The notes under the pieces were generated by a model. It did not search any database and was not told where the DNA came from. It saw only the letters and a list, made by a program, of their open reading frames with translations. A DNA stretch of 64,000 nucleotides from Lepisosteus oculatus (lineage: Eukaryota; Chordata; Actinopteri; Semionotiformes; Lepisosteidae): contig NC_090712.1 of NCBI RefSeq assembly GCF_040954835.1, positions 4,969,284 to 5,033,283 on the forward strand, given 5' to 3'. Below are positions 26,301 to 36,602 of this stretch, piece after piece (the first letter of the stretch is position 1; the number at the start of each line of letters is the position of its first letter). A program made the position numbers and the translations under genes.

Positions 26301-29105
26301 GGGAGGACAACAATCGCTCATTCTGTAAATTCTGGAAGCTGCCCACCTTATTTAACGCTCTGTGATTTAACTGTTTGATGATACCCGACAGCATTATCTA
26401 CTCTTCGCTGGCTCCTGCCTACACGATGGTTTTGAAAAGCATCTCTACTTGGTCTCAATAATTTTGTGCATTCCCTGTTGAACGTCTGGCCCACTTTGAT
26501 CTTATTCCTGACGTACCTCTGGTAGCTAGATCAGTTATACTTCTGGCACACACGCAGAGTGGCTTTTTAACTCCCTGTAATTATTTTCAGGGAACATCAG
26601 TATGCCAGGTGACAATAATAGGAGTGACCGTCATTCTCCTTTACACCTCCCGGGCCTGTTACAACCTGGTGGTGCTGGTTCTCGCCAATTACAAGAACAT
26701 CAATTCCTTCGACTATGACTGGTACAACGTATCGGATCAGGTACTGTGGTTGAGATCCTGTATTTTCTAATGTCCTTAATGTCACATTCATTAACTTATG
26801 CACGCTCATAGATCCTGACATGCAAATTCTTCGAAGGCGTCCTTTTTTCCCTCAAACAGTAGGCCAATTTTCAGCTGTGTTTTCACATCTTGCACGATAA
26901 TCCCATTTTAACACCTGGCATCACACTCAACAGAGCTATTTTTTCCAAAACTACTGTATATTCCCTATGTACGTTTTGCAAAGTACTCATATAATCAGAG
27001 GGCAGTATTACAAGGATTACCTATGCAATCATGAGCTAAACTTGAAGCCAAAGTAAAAACAATTATTGCAAATATTTTTTTAATTACTCTGCTGAACCAC
27101 AACGCACATGGATACATTCTTAATAAACCTGAACACTAACAAATGAATGCGAAAAAGTATTATGCCCAATAAATTATTGAACCAGCTCGTTTCAGATACA
27201 GGATGCTGATAATTATGTGTTAAACTGAAGACTAATCTGACTACTGCTACTAATAATAATGAGCTATTTGGCCAAATGTTTGCAAGGAGGACTTAAATGG
27301 TTAACAAATCAAGCGTAAACTCTGACAGACACGTAGCCGAGCCCCAGAATATCACCTCAGGCTCTGTGGGCTGACTGACACCTCCTCTCCTCTCTCCGGG
27401 CAGGCGGACCTGAAGACCATGCTGGGGGACGCAGGCTACATCGTATTTGGGGTCATCCTCTTCGTGTGGGAGCTGCTCCCCACATCGCTGGTGGTCTTCT
27501 TCTTCAGGGTCCGCAGGCCGGCGCAGGACGGGGTGAGTCAGGAGGGGGGAGGGGTGTCCAGGGCAGCTTTGGGGATCTTGGACCCAAAACCACCTGCTGA
27601 TATCTGGTACTCAGACACAGTTCCAAGCACGAGACTTATAACTGGCTTTACTATTCCTGGTGTAAGGAGTACAGTACAGCTGGTATTACTATTCCTGAAG
27701 TAACGAGTACAGTACAGCTGGTATTACTATTCCTGAAGTAAGATGGACAACTGGTATTATCATTCCTGATGTGAGGGGTACAGCTGTGCTATAAATTGAG
27801 ACAGATGCTTGCTAAGACTGCTTTCCAGGACAAGGGCATTGCTGTGAGCCCCACAGTGAGGTGTGACACATGTGCTATGATTCAGGACATTTTGCCAGTC
27901 ATTCTTTATAGAGGAATATTAATTCCATCTCATGACATTGATTCTCGGCGAACAGCACTAGTCAAGACAACTATTGCCTAGTTGTTTTTTTTCCTCCCAT
28001 GTTGAGTCACCAATTATCTTTAAAAGGCAAAGGAATGATTGTTTGCTTTGGCTACACAGTGCTTGATTTCATAAAGGCTGTTATTTGAAATATCCTCTCC
28101 TTTAAATGCATCATTTCACACTGCTGAAATATTGTTTTTGTCCACTGTTGTCGATTTGAGCTTTAACAAAGGACTATTTTTGCTACATATATAATATAAT
28201 GTCACAAACCAGTACAAATCCGGTCCTTTCCAAAGGATATTGTTTTAAAATTGGCCCTGAGATATATTTCTGTTTAAGAAACTAAATGTTATCAAAGCTT
28301 GCTGAAAATCGGCAATACTTTCAACAGAATTTCACTTCCCAGGGCAGAAAAAGGTCCAGGCTGTGATTTGAACCCTGTTGTTTAACTTGCTGCAGGTTGA
28401 CACATTCGCGATAGATGATATCTTGGGAATTTATAAATTTAGCAACTGTTTTAGGGTGACTGTCTTCACTGCGTCTTTTCCTCTGCGTTCCTCAGGGCGG
28501 ATCCCGGATCCCCAGCCACGCATTCTCCTCCAGGGCCTATTTCTTCGACAACCCCCGGCGCTACGACAGCGACGACGACCTGGCTTGGAACATCATCCCG
28601 CAGAACGTCCAGGCCAGGTAAAAAAAAAACCCTTAAAAAACTAGGAAAGACGACACTGTAGAAAAGATGCTGCCTGAGGAGCTGTAAGCTGCTTTGTTCT
28701 TTTAAAAATGACCAAAAAATACCCCCCCCCCCCAAATAAAAAGTAGCAGACGGCACCAGACGAGACCCCAAAGCAGTAAATCCATAAACCCCAACTTTGC
28801 AAAGCATAAATAACTGAATCAATGCAGAAACCTGCCAGTGCCATTAAATTGCCTGATTGCTGCCTGGCAATGATTAGTGACTTGGACACATTGGGTGCGA
28901 GATGAATTCCGCTACCTGAGGGGCGTTTGAAGAAGACTGACGAGCGGGGTTTTTGCCTGACCTGTGAGGGCTGTCTCGCTGTTCCCTCCGCAGCCTGACG
29001 GCGGAGTGCTACGACTGGGGCAGCCGGAGCAGCGGGTTTGTGGCCTACATCGGGACAGAGAGCCCGGACTCCCTCCCGACTCAAGAGGAGCTGAACCCTT
29101 ACTGA
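19984..29105 (+). CDS. gpr137b: GPR137B, seven-transmembrane lysosomal membrane protein
   Basis: Complete gene of seven coding exons (19984-20355, 23296-23345, 24644-24866, 26591-26740, 27404-27532, 28496-28617, 28994-29105), 1158 nt, 385 aa; I recall human GPR137B as about 399 aa. The family resides in lysosomal membranes, and GPR137B is reported to act with Rag GTPases in mTORC1 signalling. The N-terminus carries an N-glycosylation sequon (N11-D-S). Seven hydrophobic segments fall at about residues 27-54, 63-86, 97-121, 142-166, 173-200, 219-244 and 275-300. Conserved landmarks include [44 protein letters not shown] and the C-tail [17 protein letters not shown]. The [15 protein letters not shown] segment and the YDWG tail separate it from GPR137C. 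Every exon joins in phase with no frameshift, so the gene looks intact. Confidence 0.95.
20356..23295 (+). other. gpr137b: gpr137b intron 1
   Basis: A 2.9-kb phase-0 intron. A patch at about 21245-21432 is rich in degenerate TTAGGG words. No extra exon was recognised. Confidence 0.8.
23296..23345 (+). CDS. gpr137b: gpr137b coding exon 2 (intracellular loop)
   Basis: A 50-bp exon after acceptor CCATGCAG encodes [16 protein letters not shown] plus two bases of an Arg codon. The donor is GTCAGA. KAKSKYxPELLKYR is characteristic of GPR137B. Confidence 0.93.
23775..24247 (+). mobile_element. 5S rRNA-headed SINE (SINE3-like) in GPR137B intron 2
   Basis: Positions 23775-23890 resemble 5S rRNA. AGCTCAGCAGG corresponds to 5S box A, and CCTGGATGGGAGACC corresponds to the 5S intermediate-element/box C region. 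A SINE body follows with the same blocks as the copy at 14095, and the 3' tail ends GTAAGCAATTATTATT. An internal block of about 100 bp is missing relative to the 14-kb copy. The plus-strand orientation matches the host gene. Confidence 0.8.
24644..24866 (+). CDS. gpr137b: gpr137b coding exon 3 (TM4-TM5)
   Basis: A 223-bp exon after acceptor CATACCAG completes the split Arg and runs LPLYLTF... to ANIYLESK before donor GTGAGT, phase 0. Confidence 0.94.
25466..26503. repeat. 385-bp inverted repeat with 268-bp spacer in gpr137b intron 3
   Basis: Left arm 25466-25850 and right arm 26119-26503 are reverse complements of equal length. Most of the arms was compared line by line and no difference was found, even through an embedded TA-repeat (about 25752-25764). 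The spacer is 25851-26118. The outer ends begin AAGATCAAAGTGGGCC. No flanking target-site duplication or open frame was found. The rest of the 1.7-kb intron is unremarkable. Confidence 0.92.
26591..26740 (+). CDS. gpr137b: gpr137b coding exon 4 (TM6 and loop)
   Basis: Fifty codons, phase 0 at both ends, acceptor TTTTCAG and donor GTACTG. It encodes GTSVCQVT..., [12 protein letters not shown] and [12 protein letters not shown]. It begins only 87 bp after the right arm of the inverted repeat in intron 3. Confidence 0.94.
27404..27532 (+). CDS. gpr137b: gpr137b coding exon 5 (TM7)
   Basis: Forty-three codons, phase 0 at both ends, acceptor CCGGGCAG and donor GTGAGT. It includes [19 protein letters not shown], the last membrane segment. 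Confidence 0.94.
27645..27785 (+). repeat. Minisatellite in gpr137b intron 5
   Basis: Three to four imperfect units of about 40-44 bp share CTGGTATTACTATTCCTGAA and GAGTACAGTACAG. Later units are shorter and more diverged. Confidence 0.7.
28496..28617 (+). CDS. gpr137b: gpr137b coding exon 6 (C-terminal tail)
   Basis: A 122-bp exon after acceptor TTCCTCAG, donor GTAAAA. It encodes the conserved [17 protein letters not shown] motif and ends within a Ser codon. Confidence 0.93.
28994..29105 (+). CDS. gpr137b: gpr137b terminal coding exon
   Basis: After acceptor CTCCGCAG it completes the Ser codon and runs [13 protein letters not shown]... to ...EELNPY and TGA at 29103-29105. Confidence 0.9.
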
Positions 29106-29575
29106 CAGACACTTCCTGCACCGCGCATTTGCACAGGGACCTACGGATGATGTTGGAAGACGGGGGGCTTCACCGGCTCTGCGAACTGTAGGACATGCGG
29201 CCTTTTACATTCATTGTAAATAGTTATTACTTTTATATATTAAAAAAAAAGATGTGTTTTGTTGTTCGGGACCTTCTAAAATTTAGCTTTGCTGCTCACA
29301 AATGTTTTCAACTTGGTTTATTTCACTAGGCGACCCTGAAACCAAGACTAGCTGTCCTTCAGTCTCGAGATCAGTGCTGATGGGACTGACATTCATCTTT
29401 TTTGTCTCCCATCTCTCTCACAACGTCTCAGCAGTTCTTCACAAACTGCTGGGTATGACAGAAATACAGCAGACGCTGGGGCGTGATCAACAATATGATA
29501 GGCAGCCAGACAGCTTTGATAACTAGAATATGCTGCACTGCATAGAATGAATAAAAATGAACAAGTAACAGGTTT
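29106..29575 (+). terminator. gpr137b: gpr137b 3' UTR with polyadenylation signal
   Basis: AATAAA lies at 29550-29555, about 450 nt after the stop, and ATTAAA occurs near 29239. Either could define the transcript end; no cleavage site can be seen. Confidence 0.45.
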
Positions 29576-29606
29576 ATTCCATGTTGAAAAAAAGAAGAGA
29601 GAAAAC

Positions 29607-29640
29607 ACGTTTCGGCCGGGGAGCCTTCTTCAGCTGTGCA
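29607..29640 (+). repeat. Short dispersed-repeat fragment
   Basis: The segment ACACGTTTCGGCCGGGGAGC, continuing CTTCTTCAGCTGTG, resembles one at about 1590-1625 (GGGCCGTGGAGCCTTCTTTG). This suggests a dispersed family, class unknown. Confidence 0.4.
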
Positions 29641-29643
29641 AAA

Positions 29644-29682
29644 TATTCATTATATGAATATATATTATTCATATAATGAATA
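29644..29682. repeat. 17-bp-arm AT palindrome
   Basis: TATTCATTATATGAATA (29644-29660) and its exact reverse complement (29666-29682) are separated by TATAT. It lies just past the gpr137b polyadenylation signal and abuts the repeat fragment at 29607. Confidence 0.85.
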
Positions 29683-31309
29683 ATACAGCTGACAAGAATC
29701 CACATTTAATAAGAGTCACTGGTCAAGGGCCACTTTTTCAGTCAGGACTGACGAGACCACAAACAAGGAATCCAAAAAAAACCAAAAGGAACAATTTCGC
29801 TTTCAGATGAAGGAAACCTTTTCAAATGTGAACAAAACCGAGACCTGCCAACTGCTGCGAACACACAACCCCCACTGTCTGTCACTGGGGTATCTGAGCA
29901 TGCACAGGGTTTGAATGGCTTGTCAACTCCAGGGGACCGCTGGAGAAAACACCCTCCTTCTGTAAAATTGGAATAAGATCAGAAGGTTAAGAAAGCGGGG
30001 CTGCTGTGGCTTGGCATTGGGAGGCAGGTTTTGCAATTCCAGAATAATTCTGCACATTTTACACAGCAAACAGATGCTTTTGTTTTGGGGACGGTATAAT
30101 ATTTTAGAAAAACTAACCTACAATGTGCCACAGTGCAACCCCACTTATCAGTAATACTGTGACTTACTAGATAAACATGATGATGATGATGTAATAACTA
30201 GAGTGTGCTCTTATGCATTTCATATATACAGAGACAGTAAAAAGTGCAAAAAAGGTTTTGGGCCAAATAGCACCAGTTGTGTTTGTAATGCTTTTTTATT
30301 GAGGATTCAGTTCTTTAGACAGATGAAACCTTATCGGAGTATTAGCTCTCAATGGCCGAGCCAGAGCTAAGGCAAGGCTTTAAAAGCAGTGCAGAGATGG
30401 CTGGTCAACATTCTGAAGATTTCATTTTCAGCCTTGATTCTTTGTTATTACACAACTGCAGAGCTGTTGAAGGTAGTGCATCAGTCGAACTGGAATTGCA
30501 GTGCTGGCCCAACTGCAAACATCACTAAGTCTGAGTACTTAAAAGCCTATTAAAACAGCCTGCACTTATTTGTCAGAGAGCAACACTAATCCTGATGTTT
30601 TGTACAAAGCTTCACTCAACATTGGAGAGATAGAGTAGCTCAATCAGACATGTACCTGCAGGAACATAGATGGGAAAGGTACATTTTATTTATTTTATCC
30701 AAGACCAGTGCTATTTATGGGGCACAGATATATTTTATGCATGTTTCATTTTCCCGATATAGAAAGGTTTTAGATTTTATTTTTTATATATGCATAATTA
30801 TTTTAATTTCACATTTCGGCTCTACAGCTTTCCTATCTCTGTATGATTCGTGGTCCATTCTGAACTAGAGACGCAAATAAAGAGCACGTTGTACAAAATA
30901 CCATCCCGGTCAGCTGTTTTTCCATCTGTTTTCTTTTACAGTATAATGGTTTCAACAAAAGCACTTGCATGTTGCGCAAAGTTCGGCCAATGGACATTAT
31001 GTCTCAGAGAACCCGAGTGCTGTTGTTATGAGCCCCTGCTCCACAACATTTCAGCAACATGGTGTCACGGTTACGTAATCTTAAAACAAGAGACCTTGTG
31101 ATCGGCTGTGGCCCCACCTCCTTCCCTCTCAAATCTCTACTGAGAGGGTACAGAGGCCTGCAAGAACTGGGCCGTTCTGCCCAACTATTTGGGACACGTG
31201 GCGATGTACTGTATGCTGAAACCAGTAGCACAAAGTACTGTAGCTCCATCACCGTCACCATCATCACAACCTCAGTAGAAGGTGATCCTACCAGGACAGG
31301 GGGAGACCA

Positions 31310-31495
31310 TCAGGGTCAATGAGGGCCTGTGTGTTTGCAGGTTTTCTTTCCAACCTAGTTCTTAAATTAACTCGGCTCATTATGGACTTATTGCTTCTCC
31401 TAGCTCTTCACACTGGCGCTTTGAAGCGATCTAGAAAACCAGCAGGGAGAGCTGCCCTCCAGGACCTGGACTGTCCACCCCCGTGCTAGAAGGAA
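31310..31495. mobile_element. hAT-type MITE-like repeat fragment
   Basis: It has the style GTTTGCAGGTTTTC..., ending CCTCCAGGACCTGGACTG. Similar TGGTCCTAGAG-type ends occur at about 32860-33020, 33400-33435 and 45560-45610. Assignment to hAT is by resemblance and is uncertain. Confidence 0.4.
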
Positions 31496-31504
31496 GGGAT
31501 GCGA

Positions 31505-31805
31505 TACTTTAAAAACCCTCCATCCATTTTTCTCACCACTTCTTCCAATTCAGAGTCGTGGATCTCCTGGCAGGAAACAGGCGCAAGGCAGGATACACCC
31601 TGGACCAGACACCAGGCCATCACAGGACAGACAGAGACAAGCATGCACACTCACACCAGGGCCAGTTTCCCCAGAAGCTAATGTTTTCTTGGACTGTGGG
31701 AGGAAACCCACGCAAACATGAGGAGAACATACAAAGTCCACAAAGACAGAGCTTCAGGCTCGAACAGAACCCAGGGCCCAGCAATTCTAATCACTGTGCC
31801 ACCGT
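31505..31805 (+). repeat. Fish-type dispersed repeat, forward copy
   Basis: It contains CTTCTTCCAATTCAGAG, GGCAGGATACACCCTGGACC, GGACTGTGGGAGGAAACCC and GAACCCAGGGCCCAGCA in the order typical of this family. Related copies occur at 10575, 59030, 35500 (reverse) and 49225 (reverse). The class is not certain. Confidence 0.7.
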
Positions 31806-34800
31806 GGCATGCAGCTGTGAAACCCTTTCATATAAGTTCAAAGTCCAACAGAACACGGAACCAACTATACCAACAACCCACAGCCAACAAAAAATCCTCA
31901 AATGAATCGGTGATCAAAGGAGCTATGTGGCCCCTGTGGTCTCTGAGGCCAACACATCATTCAGAGTTCCTTTACATTTTGGTGAATCTAAAATTTGTCT
32001 CAGAAAACACAAACACAATGTTATGCTTGACAACCACAAATATTTATTCTTCTCTTCAAATAAATATACTTGATAAGTACAGAGATCAATACAGGTGCAA
32101 TGATTTTGAGTTCCTGAAAAAAAAAAGATCCATTTCTTCTTTACAAATGCTAAGAGTTACATATTAGAGTAAAAAGGCAAGGTAAAGGGAACATTGTAAA
32201 GCAAAGAGCGGCAGACGGAACTTTACAATCGATTTTGTCCATGTGAGAAAGCTTCAACTTTAAGTTTAAGGCAGACAGTGGCTTGCACAGAAAGCTCTCG
32301 TGCTAGTAAGAGTCATGCATTTCCAACATGAAAAACAGAACGGAGTACTACAGTTGGTTTTATTTCACATCCCACAAGTTCCTTCATTTCTGGCTCAGAA
32401 AAGTGAAAGTCTGAAAGAGTCTAGAAGAAGCAGATGGAGGTTAGTGGAGTAACACAGCACTAAACCTTAGGCAGCACATTTCTCATATGGAATGTAAAAC
32501 ACACACATAGGAAGGGCTCTTTTGATCACATTTAGTGCAGCATGGCTGTTGGATCACAGCGGAGGAGGGAGTTATTAATGGGCTTAACCATCTGCACACA
32601 CAGTGCTGTCTGTTACAAGACTGAACCATGAACACTAAAGAGGAGGCAGCAATGAAACATTCACAAACGGGTCACCCAGAACTCTTATCCTTACAAATGC
32701 ACCTTTTTAAAATTGGTAACGATTAGGCCAGACATTTAATTTTAAGGAAAAAAGGAATGTAAATCAAAATCATGTCCCCTAAAAAGATACAACAAAACCA
32801 GTCACCATATGCATTTACTGCTCAACAGTTCAAGAAAGGAAGGGCACTGCTCTACTCAGCAGGGGGTTCCAGTCCTGTAGAGCTCCAGGTCAGTCTTTTT
32901 TATAAGTTACCTGAAAATCTATTTCTTTAGATAAGGAACAATTAGTTCCTCATAACTTAAAGATCAATTAAGCAATTTGTATAATCATGAGAAGTCAGGT
33001 CCTTGAGGGCTGAATGAACTTCAGAATTTGGTCTCAAATGATCCCTAAATTACTCCGTTTTTTTTTTTTAAACTTAATTGATCACAGGTATTGTCCCAGC
33101 TCTTCCAAGATAAGTGACGTAGCGTCTTATGAAAGCTGCTGGAAAGGGGCGCTCTAGAAGCATGGCTGTGCACTACGTGTTTGTCAGATGAACAGCACAC
33201 ACGTCGCTGAAAAGGTCACGGCGAATTCAGGGAAGCAGCATATTCTGTCTCCTTTCCCGTTTCAATGTCATAATCTTTACAATGGAATAGACCACCTTAG
33301 AGTTGTGGAATTCTTCCTTGCGGTCAGTTCGGGTTGTGCCGGGTGCCATGAATTGCACAGTGCTACAGACAGAAAGCTGTTAAGTGCACAGAAGTGTCCA
33401 ATACTGGTCCTAGAGGGCCTGGGTATCTGCAGGCTCTTAACAAGCTCATCATTAGCATTCAAAAGCACAACACTTGAAGAAATGTTTTTTACATTTTATG
33501 GGCATAAACATTTAGAAGAAGATGCCATAAGAGCTCTATGACTTGGCCACAGACTTGCATTTTTTTAAAAGTTTTCTGTAAAAATCTGACCAAATAAAAA
33601 GCACATTATTCTAATTGATGGTTTCTCCTAATTATATGAGCAAAAATCATCTCTCGTCTGTATGAGTACAGCAAGTAAATTATGGGGTAAAAGCATCAAA
33701 AATAAGTTAAAAGGTTCCCCGGATTTCTTAATTGGACAGGAGGGAGAAATATGAATCTTTGTGGCCCCAACCACTTGAGTCTTCCTCAACTCTTTTGAGT
33801 TGTCAGTCTGCTTTCACTGGGCAGGGACTGAAATACTGGTCATTCAACATGCCTGCAGCACTGAGTAAATGGAAGAATTTATCAAATAACAGAACTGAAG
33901 ATGACAGGGCATGAGTTCTAGCTCCCTGAAACCATAATATAACTGTGACAACTTCCAACACGGTCAACTGTACACAGTGAATTCAAACTCTCTTCACAGT
34001 AAGAAGATTGTTAAAACCAAATTGCTTTGTAAGAGTCTTTCTTCATGGCCTTTTTTTAAAAAAAAAGGCTGCTAAGAAGATACATGGGAGTCTCTTTTAA
34101 GGAATTAAATAATGTAACTCAAACATGTTAGTAAATTACCCATATACAATGAGTATGCTACATACTCAAACAGGTTTGCAATTTTATTTCAAGTAAGGGA
34201 AATCAACAGCCCTCTGGGAGAGGTCTATACTGGGCCTTCTTCCTCTATTAACAGGTTTGCAATAAAAGAAAATACTACTATTTAGAAAAGCTACTATTGG
34301 TTACTTTTAGACCTCTGTACCAAGAGCTGTATTTTAAAGTGCCAAGAATTACTTTAATGCATTTGTAAAGTCTGGCAAGTGGAAATAAAATGAATCTTGT
34401 TCTGACCTATAGCTTTCAGAGGCTATCAAGAGGTGGGGAAAAGCAATTTGCTATTCAGTAATTGTTTTAGCAATTACTTACACTATTCACGAAGATTAAA
34501 TTCTATTGCATGTTATCTGTTCATTGCGAAGAGAATTCATAACTTGGGCCTCTATTATCATATTAGAATCACCACTCTCATAAAATAAAGTGCTTTCCAT
34601 ATATTTTACTGTAACCCCATCAGCAAAGAATATGTAGTAATGAAGGCTAAACTTCACACACCAGCACTTTAAACTTAAAGGTTGTGAAAGGTTTGATTTT
34701 TCAACAAATCACACATATATCAATAAAGGAGGCATGCATCAATATGGTTGGCTCAAAAGTCATGGCAAGACCCAACTTTAATACCCTCTTTATCATCGCA

Positions 34801-35499
34801 CATGCCTGATCCCACGATACCACTACATGACAGGATCATAACTTCCCTTATGCACAGAAAAAAGGCCTGCTGGAGGAGATGGTTGATGTCAAAAGAGCCC
34901 ATTCCTTTAACAATTAAAAAAGCTTTACATTTACGAACGCTGACCCTACCTAAACAAGGTATTGCCATGCTTGTGTCAGTTGCATGAGGTCATCGTGTCA
35001 GCTGTTAATACAGGACACGAGAACAAGAGTTCAGCACAGCAGTTGCCTCCCTCTTGATATGGAATTGCAATTCGGCGCGATTTCTGTAACAATTTTCAAC
35101 CAACAAAAGTAAACAAAACAAAACTCTCACCAGATTGGAACAAAAAGAAATGGTTTCATCCCCTGTTCCCACACCAGCGTATCACTGGTTTTACTCCGTC
35201 CAGAGGATGGGAAGCACTCTGAAAGGAGGGGAACAAGGAAAAAAAGTGCAAGCCTGTGTTCCGGTGTTGAAATTGGCTGCATGTCTGCAGCAGGCCTCGC
35301 ACCCTGCCGTTTGGCTGCGCGCCTCTCGGTGTGCACTGTGCACCTATCTAATCAAAAGGGCGAGACGTGTTACCAATGACCCAGCTCGTCTATCTGCTTG
35401 ATGCTGATAAAAAGGTGCTATGAAACGCAGTACAACCACGTATAAGTCTTCAATGTAACTAAGCCCCGTTATTATAAAATGAAATGACGTGTTTTTAGA

Positions 35500-35690
35500 A
35501 TGGCAAGGTGGTTTACCTGCCTCAGGTCTCTGGTTCAGTTCTGGCATGTGAAGCCTTGTCGTTTGAGCCTTGAGTTTGCATGCTCTCCCTGTGCGGGATT
35601 TCTCCAAATGTCCTGGTTTCCTCTCACTTCCCAGTAACATGTCGGTTAGGTTAGGAGTTTTATCCAGGATGCAGTAGGACTCTACGCTGC
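35500..35690 (-). repeat. Fish-type dispersed repeat, reverse copy
   Basis: The reverse complement shows GGACATTTGGAGAAATCCCG and GGGAGAGCATGCAAACTCAA, which match the central part of the 31505 copy. Confidence 0.5.
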
Positions 35691-36310
35691 TGCAACCCTT
35701 AGCAGTAATATTTGTTTTGACAACCAGTGGAATAGATAACCTACTTTAACAGAGCAAACTCAGCTATATAAACCACATTAATCTTTTATCCCTGGAAAAC
35801 TGAGACAAGCGTACTTTTTAAGTTTTACTACACTATTGTAATGCACTTCATAGCATACCATTATCAGCTAAGTGCAAAGTGCTTCCCTTCTTCTTTAACA
35901 ATTTGGACAATCTTTAATCCTTTTACAATGTCACACCTCGCAAATCACACTTTGCAACCTCATCTGACAAGCCACATGAAGGACATGTTTGACTACAGCA
36001 CTATCTGACTGTACGGTATACTTCTTTACCGACATCCCTCGTAAAGAAAGGGGAATGAAAAAGGGATGAACAGGGACAGAGTGTCAGTGTGGAGTACAAG
36101 CTGGGTCACTGGTGCGGGCAAAAGAAACCTAAATGTCAAAGCTTAATATTTGTATTTGCTTCTGCTTCCTGAAGTTTCAATATCAAGTTGTGAATATCCA
36201 GGTCTCGACTGTACAGTCCCTGAAGTATCAGTCATTCCGGAGAAGGCCAGAAGTATTAAGACTATTGCAGTGTCCACTGGAGGGAGCCACGCTGTGGCAG
36301 GAGATATTCG

Positions 36311-36371
36311 TTACCTCTGGTCCTTCAGAAGCATTCTGAAGTTATGAAGTTCTTTTATGCTGGTGGAGAGC
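36311..36371 (-). CDS. ero1b: ero1b terminal coding exon 16
   Basis: A 61-bp exon after acceptor TTTCCAG: completes an Arg codon, then [19 protein letters not shown] and TAA at 36311-36313. Confidence 0.9.
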
Positions 36372-36562
36372 CTGGAAAGAGAACAGAGAAAGAAAATCCC
36401 AAAAACAGATGGCAAAAGGAAAAGTCAAGGTAATGAAGACATGGCGTTAAAATTTTTTTTTTAAATTAAAAAAAATCAACCACTGGATTATAATTTGCTT
36501 GTTTTATTTGGCTCACGATGACGTATCTTTAACATTTTCTTTCATTCGGTTTTTCAGGTTTT

Positions 36563-36602
<40 letters not shown>

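Larger units (their letters stand above)
29683..36310. other. Convergent interval between gpr137b and ERO1B, including ERO1B 3' UTR
   Basis: Both genes point into this interval. The right part must hold the ERO1B 3' UTR. Candidate minus-strand AATAAA signals lie at 34183-34188, 32359-32364 and 32043-32048. Dispersed repeats occupy 31310-31805 and probably 32860-33020. No further coding exon was recognised. Confidence 0.6.

Noticed and set aside
27645-27785. CRISPR-like repeat array
   Set aside because: Units are adjacent, imperfect and lack distinct spacers, within a vertebrate intron. It is a minisatellite.
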